A stretch of 20,353 bases of DNA from Kiritimatiellia bacterium (GCA_028701555.1 JAQVQN010000003.1:1-20353); one strand, 5' to 3'. Positions 1 through 8,617 are shown, counted from the first letter of the stretch. The notes: generated from the letters alone by a model not told the origin. Program-made: numbers and translations.

Positions 1-951
1 GGCTATCCGCGCGCGGGTGACGGACGCTCTTCATACTGCGTTTATGACAGTGCTTCCTCGGCAGTGACTTTCCGCCAGCTCCCTTTTGACAGCGCCGGAT
101 TGCGTCAAGCCCTGCTAAATACCGGCATGCACGACGATCTCTGGCTGCGCCAAAAAGAACTGTTGCAGAAGCTCCCGACTTTGCGCGAAAAGGTGTGCTT
201 CGCCAAAGTGGCACCCGGAACCGGCCCGCAATCTCAACCCGCAGTTGAGGCAAAACGACAAAATCCGCCCCTTCCCAAAAAAAACTCGCGCATAACAGCC
301 GCTATGCTCGGCACCGCTTCGCTGCTCGGTCTGCTGGCGACGGCATGGATAATGGCGTATGGCAAGAAAAACGCATTTGCCAATCAGGCCCCGGCCCTGA
401 TTGTGCCAGAGTTCGACTTGCCTGCCATCGCCGCTTATCCGCTTGTGCCGCCGGACAAAAACCTACTGCCACCTTTGCCGCTCTCGCCTGCGCCTCCCGA
501 ACGGTTTGAGAACTGGCGCTATGCCTTGGACAACCTGTCTCGGCAAACTTTTCAAACCGGCCTCCGCAGCGGCGCGTCAACTCTCGTCGTGCACCATCAT
601 GAAAATCATAAATTCTCGCTTGAGTCGCCGTTGATCCGCCTTGACGGTGTTGCGCTGAAGGCTCTGCGACTGCGCGGCTTGCTGCGCAAGCATGAAGACT
701 TCAAAGGGTCGGTCTTTTATCAGGTCATCACCTACACCCGTGACAACGAAGGCGAACCGCGGCAGCACAGGGTCGAACCTTATGAAATGCGCACTTCCAG
801 ACGCAGGCTTTCGCCGCCCGGTGCCGAACGTGACGTGCGTATAAAGATCCCAAAAGTGGCCAGCCATGCGCGCTTCCGTATCGAGGCCAACTTCGAAGGC
901 ACTTTAGAAATTGAACAGCCGTATTTGACTGGCGATGTAAAGGCGGAGTAA
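1..951 (+). CDS. Membrane-anchored metallophosphoesterase, C-terminal part (5' end outside window)
   Basis: The frame is open from base 1, so the gene begins upstream; the GTG at 64 is probably not the start. The first visible residues (GYPRAGDGRSSYCVYD, then VTFRQLPFD) match the usual end of the calcineurin-like metallophosphatase family, where a G-x-P-R-x-G-x-x-R-x-S-Y stretch precedes a V-x-F-R-x-x-x-Y/F-D strand. The metal-binding core would lie upstream of the window. A basic proline-rich linker follows, then one hydrophobic segment coded at about 295-360, then about 195 residues of predicted beta-rich sequence of unknown family. The basic residues before the segment suggest phosphatase inside and C-terminal domain outside. 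An exonuclease gene starts 3 bp after the stop, so the two are probably cotranscribed. The phosphatase assignment rests on about 35 residues; the C-terminal domain is unrecognised. Confidence 0.72.
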   Translation, partial: GYPRAGDGRSSYCVYDSASSAVTFRQLPFDSAGLRQALLNTGMHDDLWLRQKELLQKLPTLREKVCFAKVAPGTGPQSQPAVEAKRQNPPLPKKNSRITAAMLGTASLLGLLATAWIMAYGKKNAFANQAPALIVPEFDLPAIAAYPLVPPDKNLLPPLPLSPAPPERFENWRYALDNLSRQTFQTGLRSGASTLVVHHHENHKFSLESPLIRLDGVALKALRLRGLLRKHEDFKGSVFYQVITYTRDNEGEPRQHRVEPYEMRTSRRRLSPPGAERDVRIKIPKVASHARFRIEANFEGTLEIEQPYLTGDVKAE

Positions 952-954
952 AAC

Positions 955-1809
955 ATGATCAAATCCATACCAGACGAAGTGTGGGCGTTCGATTGCGAAT
1001 GGGTGCCCGACCTGCTGGCCGGGCGCCTGCTGTACCGGCTGCCGGAAGAACTGCCGGAACAGGAGGTCCTGCGGGTCATGTGGGAACAGGGCGGCGCCAC
1101 GGCAGATAACCCGCAGCCTTTTCTAAAAACAATTCTTTGCCGGGTTGTTTCCATAGCTGCTGTCATCCGCCAGGTCATGCCTGACGGCCAGATCAAACTT
1201 TTCCTCAATTTCCTGCCCGACCAGCCGGAAGACCCCGCCCAAGATGAGAAATACATCTTGAAGCGGTTTCTGGAAAACCGTCTGGCCAAAAACAACCCGC
1301 AACTGGTTGGCTTCAACTCACGCAACTCCGACATGCGCATACTGACGCAGCGCGCCATAACCAACGGCCTTTCACTGAAGTCGCTGTGCGACAGACTTGA
1401 CGCCAAACCTTGGGAAAGCCGGGATGTGGACCTGATGGAACTGGTCAGCGGGTTCGGACGAAACTACGCCGTGTCACTAAATGAACTGGCAACCCTCTGC
1501 GGCATACCGGGCAAGATGGACACTTCAGGAGACGATGTCTGCGGATTGTGGTACACGGGGCAACGACGCAAGATCGTCGAATACAACTGTTTCGACGCGC
1601 TGACCACTTATCTGCTCTGGCTGCGCCTGGCATTCTTTTCGGGATGCTTCACTGCGGAAGAGCACGTCCTCGAACAGGCGCGCGTCAAGGCCATGCTTGA
1701 AGAACGCGCCCGGAAGCCCGAGGGCGCTTTTTTGACAGCCTATCTGGAAAACTGGCGCGACCTAAAAATCAGAACCGATCAAAACAACGACGGCGTCTTC
1801 GAGCCGTGA
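955..1809 (+). CDS. Predicted DEDDy 3'-5' exonuclease (PolB-exonuclease-like)
   Basis: This 284-residue protein looks like the stand-alone 3'-5' exonuclease family related to the proofreading domain of DNA polymerase B (PF10108 type). The three exonuclease motifs are visible in order: Exo I F-D-C-E-W with D13 and E15, Exo II in GFNSRNSDMRIL with N121 and D126, and Exo III Y-N-C-F-D with Y210 and D214, which is the DEDDy form. Such enzymes use two metal ions to remove nucleotides from DNA or RNA 3' ends. Length fits the family. The ATG at 955 has GGCGGAG at 942-948, 6 nt upstream and inside the preceding gene, so translation is probably coupled. The 3' end faces lpxA with a 2-bp gap, leaving no room for a terminator. 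The biological substrate is unknown. Confidence 0.85.
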   Translation: MIKSIPDEVWAFDCEWVPDLLAGRLLYRLPEELPEQEVLRVMWEQGGATADNPQPFLKTILCRVVSIAAVIRQVMPDGQIKLFLNFLPDQPEDPAQDEKYILKRFLENRLAKNNPQLVGFNSRNSDMRILTQRAITNGLSLKSLCDRLDAKPWESRDVDLMELVSGFGRNYAVSLNELATLCGIPGKMDTSGDDVCGLWYTGQRRKIVEYNCFDALTTYLLWLRLAFFSGCFTAEEHVLEQARVKAMLEERARKPEGAFLTAYLENWRDLKIRTDQNNDGVFEP

Positions 1810-1811
1810 AC

Positions 1812-2591
1812 CTACAGAACGCCGCGTTTGCTGTTCTGATAGAACTCGATCAGCCGTTTGATCTCCGGCAGGTCAGCGACCTCGTAGCGCACTCGCTCCA
1901 ACGCCTGCGTGCGGTTAAGCCCCTCGCGGTAAATCAACTTGAACGCCTCTTTCAGCGCAGAGCGGACTTCAGAAGGCACACCGCGTCGCTGCATGCCCAC
2001 AACATTCGGGCCTAGCACCCGCGCGTCCTGCGTATAGCTTTCGACCAGCATGTACGGCGGACAGTCCTGACGAATCCTCGACCCGCCACCGATCATCGCG
2101 TGCGTGCCTATGCGGCAGAATTGATGTACACCCGCCATACCGCCGATAATCGCGAACTCCTCCACCGTGACCTCGCCAGCCAGAGTCGCCCCGTTGGACA
2201 TGATCACATTATCGCCCACGGAACAGCCATGAGCCACATGACAATAAGCCATGACCAGGCACCCGCTGCCGACACGCGTGGCCTCGCCGGGCTTGGTGCC
2301 CGAATGCACAGTGCAAAACTCACGCAGCACATTGTTGTCGCCTATTTCCACATATGTTACATCGCCCTCATTATACTTCAAGTCCTGCGTCTTGGTGCCC
2401 ACGCAGGCGAAGGGGAATACCTCGCATTTCTTGCCGATGGTCGTGTGCCCCGCCACATAAGCGTGCGCCTGCACCACAGTACCCGCGCCGATCTTGACAT
2501 GCTCGCCTATAATCGCGTAAGCCCCTACCTCGACATCGCTGTCCAACTGCGCACCTTTACCGACAATCGCTGTCGGATGAATCTTCGACAT
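1812..2591 (-). CDS. lpxA: Acyl-ACP--UDP-N-acetylglucosamine O-acyltransferase
   Basis: LpxA performs the first step of lipid A synthesis in the cytoplasm, moving a 3-hydroxyacyl chain from acyl carrier protein to the 3-OH of UDP-GlcNAc. The 259-residue protein is the usual length. Its first two thirds are left-handed beta-helix hexapeptide repeats; the last third is the helical C-terminal domain. The catalytic histidine is H121 in HVAHGC (E. coli H125), and HQFCRIG at 156-162 is also conserved. G169 sits at the position of E. coli G173, the hydrocarbon-ruler glycine that allows longer acyl chains, so a C14-type chain is plausible. AAGGAG lies 5 nt before the ATG, and a promoter is visible upstream. 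No lpxD, fabZ or lpxB lies in this window, so lpxA appears to be its own transcription unit here. Confidence 0.97.
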   Translation of the reverse strand: MSKIHPTAIVGKGAQLDSDVEVGAYAIIGEHVKIGAGTVVQAHAYVAGHTTIGKKCEVFPFACVGTKTQDLKYNEGDVTYVEIGDNNVLREFCTVHSGTKPGEATRVGSGCLVMAYCHVAHGCSVGDNVIMSNGATLAGEVTVEEFAIIGGMAGVHQFCRIGTHAMIGGGSRIRQDCPPYMLVESYTQDARVLGPNVVGMQRRGVPSEVRSALKEAFKLIYREGLNRTQALERVRYEVADLPEIKRLIEFYQNSKRGVL

Positions 2592-2655
2592 ACTATCTCC
2601 TTGCCAATAACTTCAACCCAGACTGAAGACCAACATCACAAGAGGCTCAATCAAA

Positions 2656-2691
2656 GTACAAATTTATACCGCAATTATCCGCTGTCATCAA
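2656..2691 (-). promoter_or_regulatory. Predicted sigma70-type promoter of lpxA
   Basis: Read on the minus strand, TTGATG (2691-2686) and TATAAA (2668-2663) are separated by exactly 17 bp. The predicted transcript start is near 2656, giving a leader of about 65 nt before the lpxA ATG. Confidence 0.6.
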
Positions 2692-2742
2692 CGGCTTTCT
2701 GACAGGTTTCAAAAGGCTAGCATTAAAATGTTCCATCGGGAG

Positions 2743-2797
2743 TTGATTTTATAGATAATAAACAGATAACATAATAAGTCTATTAAAGGGGGTTCTT
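2743..2797 (+). promoter_or_regulatory. Putative promoter and ribosome binding site for the beta-helix protein
   Basis: An AT-rich stretch contains TTGATT (2743-2748) and, after 16 bp, GATAAC (2765-2770), a modest match to a -35/-10 pair. AAAGGGGG ends at 2792, 5 nt before the GTG at 2798, and supports that start over later codons. The promoter is weakly supported; the binding site is good. Confidence 0.4.
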
Positions 2798-5569
2798 GTG
2801 AAAACATTGCGAGCGGGGAAAGTGCTGCGCGGCTGCGCGGCGACAGCATTGGTTTCAGGTCATGTTCTAGGTGCCGTTATTCATGTCGCGCCGGGCGGCG
2901 GCGACATGGCCGATGGCAGCCGTGAAAGGCCATTGGCTACCCTTCGTGGAGCGCGCGACAAAGTGCGGCAGATGCGGGCCGGGGACAAAGCCGCCGAGGC
3001 GGTGACCGTACTGTTCGCGGATGGCGAGTACCCGTTGTCCGATCCTGTGGTATTCGGGCCGGAAGACTCAGGCACGGCGTCCGCGCCGATCACGTACGCA
3101 GCGGCCAAAGGTGCGCGGCCGGTGTTTTTCGGCGGCCAGCGCCTGCCGCCTTTCGAGGCCGGACCGGACGGCGTCTGGAACACGCGGGTCGACCCCGCAC
3201 TGCGTTTCGAGCAGCTTTATGTCAACGGCCGCCGGGCGGTCAGGGCCCGGTCACCGAACCGCTTCTACCACTACATGCGCGAGCCAGTGCAGTACGGAGT
3301 AGACCCGCTGACCGGCAAGGCGATAGACCTTTCGAGGCGCGCCTTCATCGCAGACAAGGCAGACATCGCGCCGCTGGCGGATATAAGACCGGAGGCTCTT
3401 TCGAATGTTGTTGTGCGAGCATTCCATTCGTGGGAGGTTAACCAGGCGCGGGTGCAGTCCGTGGCTCAGGACAGCGGACAAGTCACGGTTACGCCGAGCA
3501 CACGCTGGCCGTACTTCCACTGGACACCGCATCTGCCGCGTTACCAGCTTGAGAATTTCCGCGAGGCGCTGGACGAGCCGGGCGAGTGGTTTCTGGACAA
3601 AGACGGGATTTTGAGCTACCTGCCGCTGCCCGGTGAAAAGATCGGCAAGACCGTGGCGGTCGCGCCGGTCACGCCCGCGTTCCTGCATTTCCAAGGCGAC
3701 GCGCTCGCGGACAAGTGGATCGCGCATCTGGCTTTCTCGGGGCTGACCTTCAAATACGCGGCCTACACGCTGCCGGCGGGAGGACAGGGCGACAGTCAGG
3801 CGGCGGTGACACAACCCGCGGCGGTAGAGCTTAACGGCGTACGGCAGGTGGCCTTCCTCGACTGTGAAATCGCGCACACCGGAGCACACGGCGTCTGGTT
3901 CCGCAAGGGCTGCCGCGACAGCCTGCTGCAGCGCTGCCACATTCATGACCTCGGCGGCAGCGCGGCGCTGGTCGGACACTCCAGTTGGAGCAAAGACGAG
4001 CTGCCAAATCGCCTGACCGGCCACATCGTCATCGACAACAACATCCTGCAGCAGGGCGGACGCATCTTCCCGGGCGCGGTCGGCATCTGGATCGGCCACG
4101 CCAGCGACGTGAGCGTGACGCACAACGACATCGGCGATTTCTTCTACACCGGCATATCCATGGGCTGGACCTGGGGCTACCGCGAGACAGTGACGCACCG
4201 CAACACGCTGGCCTTTAACCACATCCACCATATCGGCCAGGGTGTGCTCAGCGACATGGGCGGCATCTATACCCTCGGCCTGTCAGAAGGCACGGCGGTC
4301 TCGAACAACCATATTCACGACGTCTACTCCTATGACTTCACCGGACGCGGCGGCTGGGGGCTTTATACGGACGAGGGCAGTGCCGGCATGGTCTACGAGA
4401 ACAACCTGGTGCACCATGTCAAGACCGGCTGCATCCACCAGCATTATGGGCGGGAAAACGTCTTCCGCAACAATATCCTTGCTTTCAGCATGAGCGGCCA
4501 GATCCAGCGTTCGCGTATTGAAAATCATACCACGATCATATTCACCAACAACGTAGTCTACTGGGACAACGAGTCGGCGGCTTTCTGGCGCGGCAGTGCC
4601 GGCAACTACGGCACGGTCACGGACGTGGTGGTCAACGCCAACACCTACTGGAACCCGCAGGGTATAGCCACCAACGCCTTTAACGGCGCTGCCTGGGAAG
4701 CGTGGCGCGCGGCCGGGCATGACACGCATTCGCAGATCGCCGACCCGTTGTTCCGTGATCCGGCCAAGGGCGACTTCCGGTTCAGGCGTGGATCGCCTGC
4801 GGTAGAGGCTGGCTTCAAGCCGTTCGACTATACCAAAGCTGGCGTGTATGGTTCGCGCGCGTGGCGCAAGCTGGCCGCGCGCAACCGCGTGCCAACGGTC
4901 GAGTTCGCGCCGCAGCCGGATAAATATCTGGTGCGGCGGTTGGACGAGAATTTCGATTGCCTGCCGACTGGTGTGCCATTTCCTAAAGTCACGGCGCACA
5001 CCGAGAAAAAAGGCGACAGCATCGCGGTCACGGCTGAAGCGGAATTTTCCGGCGGCCAGTCTCTGAAGATAACCGACGCACCCGATCTCCAGCACGCCTA
5101 CAATCCGCATTTCACCTTCCATTGTGTTTACACCAATACGGCGGTCGAGAACCGATTCGCCCTGCGGGCGGAGGCAACGGCCGAGTTTTTCACGGAGTGG
5201 CGCGACTATCCTGAACAGGGCGGCAACAGTTACAAGGTCGGCCCGCACATAATGCTACGCGGCGGCCGTTTGCTGGCGCGTACTCGCGTCAAAGGCGAGG
5301 ATGGTCAGCATAGGGCGGCCGAGCGTCTGGTGGCCGAGCTGCCTGCCGACACCTGGGCGCAGGTGACCGTGCGAGCGGCAGTGGGGCCAACAGCGGGCGG
5401 GACATGGTCTGTGAAGGTCACGCGGGCGGGGCAGCCGGATCTGGAACTCACCGGCCTGCTGTTCGCGAGCGAAGATTTCAAGGCGATAGAGTGGTTGGGC
5501 TTCTGTTCGACCGCACAGAAAAAGACGGCTTTTTATCTGGACGATTTTTATTTCGGCGAAGCGCGCTGA
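2798..5569 (+). CDS. Secreted right-handed parallel beta-helix protein, GH141-like
   Basis: A 923-residue protein starting with GTG. Residues 1 to about 26 form a signal peptide. The mature N-terminus (HVAPGGGDMADGSRERPLATLRGARD, given here only in part by its D-G-S-x-x-x-P-x-A-T-L core, then GPEDSGT and P-I-T-Y) is the pattern of secreted beta-helix glycosidases resembling family GH141, whose known members include an alpha-L-fucosidase acting on rhamnogalacturonan II and a xylanase. Asn/His-rich beta-helix coils run from about 330 to 620. The conserved core has D486 (SDMGGIYTLG) and D525 (GLYTDEGS), 39 residues apart, my candidates for the catalytic pair. Residues from about 730 form a lectin-like beta-sandwich ending in YLDDFYFG. 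Substrate cannot be assigned. It faces the RraA gene convergently across 90 bp. Confidence 0.78.
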   Translation: MKTLRAGKVLRGCAATALVSGHVLGAVIHVAPGGGDMADGSRERPLATLRGARDKVRQMRAGDKAAEAVTVLFADGEYPLSDPVVFGPEDSGTASAPITYAAAKGARPVFFGGQRLPPFEAGPDGVWNTRVDPALRFEQLYVNGRRAVRARSPNRFYHYMREPVQYGVDPLTGKAIDLSRRAFIADKADIAPLADIRPEALSNVVVRAFHSWEVNQARVQSVAQDSGQVTVTPSTRWPYFHWTPHLPRYQLENFREALDEPGEWFLDKDGILSYLPLPGEKIGKTVAVAPVTPAFLHFQGDALADKWIAHLAFSGLTFKYAAYTLPAGGQGDSQAAVTQPAAVELNGVRQVAFLDCEIAHTGAHGVWFRKGCRDSLLQRCHIHDLGGSAALVGHSSWSKDELPNRLTGHIVIDNNILQQGGRIFPGAVGIWIGHASDVSVTHNDIGDFFYTGISMGWTWGYRETVTHRNTLAFNHIHHIGQGVLSDMGGIYTLGLSEGTAVSNNHIHDVYSYDFTGRGGWGLYTDEGSAGMVYENNLVHHVKTGCIHQHYGRENVFRNNILAFSMSGQIQRSRIENHTTIIFTNNVVYWDNESAAFWRGSAGNYGTVTDVVVNANTYWNPQGIATNAFNGAAWEAWRAAGHDTHSQIADPLFRDPAKGDFRFRRGSPAVEAGFKPFDYTKAGVYGSRAWRKLAARNRVPTVEFAPQPDKYLVRRLDENFDCLPTGVPFPKVTAHTEKKGDSIAVTAEAEFSGGQSLKITDAPDLQHAYNPHFTFHCVYTNTAVENRFALRAEATAEFFTEWRDYPEQGGNSYKVGPHIMLRGGRLLARTRVKGEDGQHRAAERLVAELPADTWAQVTVRAAVGPTAGGTWSVKVTRAGQPDLELTGLLFASEDFKAIEWLGFCSTAQKKTAFYLDDFYFGEAR

Positions 5570-5659
5570 GCGTACGGCTTTCTGCCTCGCCGCAATGTTT
5601 CCATGCTGTTGTTTATCATGACGCGGCCGCTGTTCCAGAATTAATTATGACCTGCCCGC

Positions 5660-6415
5660 TCAGAAATAGCCGCCCTTGTCAGTGATCTGCTTGACGGTTT
5701 CGCCATTGGCGACCCAGCCGAAGATCTTCTTCTCGTTCTCGCGGATCTCTTCGGCGCGCCGCAGCACGTCGCAAGCGATGTCGCGCGGAACGCAGACCAC
5801 GCCGTCGCAGTCCGCGAAGATTACGTCGCCGGGCTTGATCACAACATCGCCGATCTTGATCGGCGTCTGGTAATGGGTGATCAGGCAGCGTCCGAGCGAG
5901 CCGTTGGGAATGCGGTACTTGTAGTAAACCGGGAATGGTTTTTCCATGATCTGCTTGGTGTCGCGGATGCCGCCATCGATACAGGCGGCCTTGACACCCT
6001 TGCCGTAGGCGGTAGCCGTCATGACACCGCCCCAGAGCGTGGCCCGCTCGTCGTTCGAGGTGTCCCACACTACAAAGTGGTCCTCGCCCATCTCGTCGAG
6101 CATCTGACCGCGGAAGGTCATCTCGCCTGTAATCTTGACATTAGGCGCGCTTTTGACGGTGAAGGCGATGCCAGCCACCGTGTCAGTGTCACGCAGCGGG
6201 CGTAAGTGTCCGGGCAGCGACTGGTCAAGCAAGGCAAACTCGCGCATGACATCGCTGATAGCACCGGTATAGAGCTGTTCGTAACGGGACAGCATCTCCT
6301 TGACTGGGATCGTGAAATCTTTTTTGGAGACGCATTCGCGTGCAGCGATCAGCTTCTCCAGCTTCATCATCTTCGCTTCTTTCTGAAGCATGGTGTCTTC
6401 ACTATTCTCTTGCAT
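5660..6415 (-). CDS. RraA-family (HMG/CHA aldolase-like) protein
   Basis: A 251-residue member of the RraA / demethylmenaquinone-methyltransferase-like fold, which includes the class II aldolase for 4-hydroxy-4-methyl-2-oxoglutarate and related oxaloacetate decarboxylases. Visible family signatures are LWGG at 127-130, the GGIRDT loop with R151 and D152 that binds substrate and metal in characterised aldolases, and GDVIFADCDGVVCVP at 196-210. Together these favour an active lyase over the RNase E regulator RraA, which is shorter. An N-terminal extension of about 40 residues precedes the core. GGAAGGGAAG lies 4 nt before the chosen ATG; the ATG at 6370 is a possible alternative. It is the last gene of the MFS-SDR-RraA unit, 47 bp behind the SDR. 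I infer retro-aldol or decarboxylating cleavage of a sugar-acid intermediate. Confidence 0.85.
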   Translation of the reverse strand: MQENSEDTMLQKEAKMMKLEKLIAARECVSKKDFTIPVKEMLSRYEQLYTGAISDVMREFALLDQSLPGHLRPLRDTDTVAGIAFTVKSAPNVKITGEMTFRGQMLDEMGEDHFVVWDTSNDERATLWGGVMTATAYGKGVKAACIDGGIRDTKQIMEKPFPVYYKYRIPNGSLGRCLITHYQTPIKIGDVVIKPGDVIFADCDGVVCVPRDIACDVLRRAEEIRENEKKIFGWVANGETVKQITDKGGYF

Positions 6416-6429
6416 GGCACTTCCCTTCC

Positions 6430-6464
6430 AAACTGTAAACCTGAAACATTAAACCTGAACCCCT
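6430..6464 (+). repeat. Short heptanucleotide array between SDR and RraA genes
   Basis: Four in-phase 7-bp units (AAACTGT, AAACCTG, AAACATT, AAACCTG) at 6430-6457 and a degenerate fifth fill most of the 47-bp gap between two probably cotranscribed genes. The units resemble those of the longer array at 11343-11433. Confidence 0.65.
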
Positions 6465-7245
6465 ACGCAACGCCCATGCCGCCGTCCACTCGCAATGTCA
6501 CACCAGTAATATAGCGTCCGGCTTTCGAGCATAGCAAGACCGCAGCGCCGGCCGCGTCTTCAGGCAGCGCGAAATCACGTAGGGGGATGCCGACGCGAAC
6601 CTTTTCCGCATACGCCGGATTGTTGAGCGCCTCGGCGTTGCGGTCGGTTGCGAAAACACCTGGGCAGAGGTTGTTGACCGTGACGCCGTCCGCGCCGCAC
6701 TGCTTGGCCAGATTGCGGATGAGGTTTTCGAGCGCCGCTTTGCTGGCCGCATAGATCGGCATCTCAGGATGAGGTTTCACCTCCTGTACGCTGCCGACAG
6801 AGATCATGCGTCCCCAGTGTTGCCGGCGCATAGCGGAATAGGCGATCTGGAATAACTGGTATGTCGCATGGAAATTCACCTGCATCTGTAACAGCGCCTC
6901 GGATTCCGGCACTTCCAGCCAGGGACGGCGCACCTGCACCGATGCGTTGGCGATAATAATATCCGGCTCACCGATCGCAGACGACGTCGCGGCGTACAGC
7001 GCCCGGGCGCAGCCCGGCTCACCGAGGTCGCCGGTCACAGCCGCGCTCGCCGGAGTAAAAGCGCGCACGTCGGCGAGCGAACAGTCAAGCGCGTCACTCG
7101 CCCGCACACCATGAACGGCGACCGTCGCGCCGCACTCCGCCAAAGCGCGGGCTATCGCCCGTCCGATCCCGCGCGCCGAACCGGTAACCAACGCGCGACG
7201 TCCCGTCAATGAAAAGGCCTCTTTCACACTGTCGATCTGCTTCAT
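6463..7245 (-). CDS. SDR-family oxidoreductase
   Basis: A 260-residue classical short-chain dehydrogenase/reductase. The Rossmann motif TGSARGIG is at 21-28 and the structural NAG appears as NAS at 100-102. The catalytic residues are N124, S152 (VGSVQ), Y165 and K169 (YAASK). The C-terminus TGVTLRVDGGMGVA is typical of the 3-oxoacyl-ACP reductase / gluconate 5-dehydrogenase branch. It should interconvert an alcohol and a ketone using NAD(H) or NADP(H); the residue after strand 2 does not let me decide the cofactor. Its ATG overlaps the MFS stop in an ATGA, and AAGGA lies 8 nt upstream inside the MFS gene, so translation is probably coupled to the transporter. With a polyol dehydrogenase and an aldolase nearby, oxidation of a sugar acid or sugar alcohol is likely. 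Confidence 0.92.
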   Translation of the reverse strand: MKQIDSVKEAFSLTGRRALVTGSARGIGRAIARALAECGATVAVHGVRASDALDCSLADVRAFTPASAAVTGDLGEPGCARALYAATSSAIGEPDIIIANASVQVRRPWLEVPESEALLQMQVNFHATYQLFQIAYSAMRRQHWGRMISVGSVQEVKPHPEMPIYAASKAALENLIRNLAKQCGADGVTVNNLCPGVFATDRNAEALNNPAYAEKVRVGIPLRDFALPEDAAGAAVLLCSKAGRYITGVTLRVDGGMGVA

Positions 7246-8516
7246 GCTTTTGATCCTTCATAGTCATTGTTAAAGAACAGGGCACATGCCGCCAGGATGA
7301 TCACACCTCCCAGCAGATATGAAAACGAAAGCGAGGCGAGCCCAAACGGCAGGCCGAAACGCGATTTTAGATATCCCAGCACTGTCGGCGAGAACGAGCC
7401 GACCAAAAAAGCGAACGAGAGCATCAACCCGGTCGCGGTGGCGCGGTACTGGGGCTTGATCACATCAAACAGCGACGCGAACAGATTGGAGTCGTAGATG
7501 CCGCGGAAGAGTCCGAAGAGACCGAGCATCGCAAAGCAGAACCACTCCGATGTCCCGCGGGTCATCAGATAGATAAAAGGTGCGCCCAGCAGCAACCCTA
7601 GGATGTTCGCCTCGAAACGGATGGTCTTGCGGCGTGCGGCCAGCCGGTCGGTCAGCCGCCCGCCCGCCATGACACCGATGAAGGCGCACACGAAGTGAAA
7701 GAAAACGGCTACAAAGCCGGCCTTCTCCGGCGTGAAGCCGAACTTCTCGATGAGGAACGTCGGTGTCCATGTCTTGAAGCCGACATCGACATAAACCATG
7801 CAGCCGAAGGCCACCGCCAGCATCAGGGCCGAGCGCTTCCCCATAATATGGCCCAGGGTCTCGCGCAACGTGACGCGCGCGGTCCCCAACACTTTCTGAT
7901 TGGGCGTGTCACGCAGGAAAATAAGCAGAACCAGCGACCAGAGAATGCCCGCCGCGCCAAAGATCACAAACGGCGCGCGCCACTGCATCGCGAAGGTTTG
8001 CGAGAGATAACCAGAAAAATAACCGCTGAACATGATGCCGGCATATAGCGCGGTCTGATGGATCGAAAAGGCGGTCGCGCGGCTTTTCTCGTGAAACTGA
8101 CTCATTAGCGAGGTGGCCGGCGGATAGTAGAACGCCTCGCCCGCGCCGAACAAAACCCCGTAAAAGAGGATTAATGAGACAAGTCCACCGCCGAACCCGG
8201 TCAATAAGGTTCCGACGCTGAACACCAGTACGCTGAACAGCAGTTGCCACTTACGGCGCAGACGGTCGCCCAGAAAACCAGCCAGCGGCACACACAGCCC
8301 GTAACAAGCGATGAAAACCGAAGCCACCATGCCGGCCTGCACGTCACTCAGGCCCAGTCCGCCCACGTCTGCGGCCGCTTTTATCTGCGTCAGAACCGTG
8401 CTGTAGATCTGGCGGTTGCCCTGATTCAGAAAAAACGCCACGCACAGCAGGCCTACCAACTGCCATTTATACGACGGCGGAACCTGTCCATTACCCGCTA
8501 CGCAGTCTTGCCTCAT
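7242..8516 (-). CDS. Major facilitator superfamily transporter
   Basis: A 424-residue inner-membrane transporter with about twelve hydrophobic segments in two halves, split by a basic loop around the middle. Motif A appears as GFLGDRLRRKWQL between segments 2 and 3, with a weaker second-half version (GGRLTDRLAARRK). The YYPPATSLMSQF region with a nearby acidic residue resembles the anion:cation symporter branch that imports sugar acids and other organic anions, but the substrate is not readable. The frame extends upstream to a TTG at 8585, but the ATG at 8516 has GGGAG 7 nt upstream and is where the homologous part begins, so I chose it. It heads the MFS-SDR-RraA unit and is divergent from the polyol dehydrogenase across about 230 bp of dyad-rich DNA. 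Confidence 0.93.
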   Translation of the reverse strand: MRQDCVAGNGQVPPSYKWQLVGLLCVAFFLNQGNRQIYSTVLTQIKAAADVGGLGLSDVQAGMVASVFIACYGLCVPLAGFLGDRLRRKWQLLFSVLVFSVGTLLTGFGGGLVSLILFYGVLFGAGEAFYYPPATSLMSQFHEKSRATAFSIHQTALYAGIMFSGYFSGYLSQTFAMQWRAPFVIFGAAGILWSLVLLIFLRDTPNQKVLGTARVTLRETLGHIMGKRSALMLAVAFGCMVYVDVGFKTWTPTFLIEKFGFTPEKAGFVAVFFHFVCAFIGVMAGGRLTDRLAARRKTIRFEANILGLLLGAPFIYLMTRGTSEWFCFAMLGLFGLFRGIYDSNLFASLFDVIKPQYRATATGLMLSFAFLVGSFSPTVLGYLKSRFGLPFGLASLSFSYLLGGVIILAACALFFNNDYEGSKA

Positions 8517-8617
8517 GATTGACTCCCTTGCCGGACCATTCGTGCTCTGTGTTTCCAGTGGTTTAATCTCACCCCGCACATACAATTTAACGCAACGGGG
8601 GTCGGTAAACTAGGGGC

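Noticed and set aside
64..66. GTG as the true start of the first gene
   Set aside because: The frame is open to base 1 and the residues before it match the end of the phosphoesterase domain.
2100..2702. A 200-codon plus-strand frame opposite lpxA
   Set aside because: It lies antisense to an unmistakable lpxA, has no ribosome binding site and shows no recognisable motif.
3251..5248. Two long minus-strand frames (about 326 and 321 codons) opposite the beta-helix gene
   Set aside because: They are explained by high GC and codon bias of the sense gene; their translations are Arg/Val-rich with no domain signatures.
8517..8585. TTG start extending the MFS protein by 23 residues
   Set aside because: The extension is hydrophilic and family-atypical; the ATG at 8516 has a good ribosome binding site at 7 nt.
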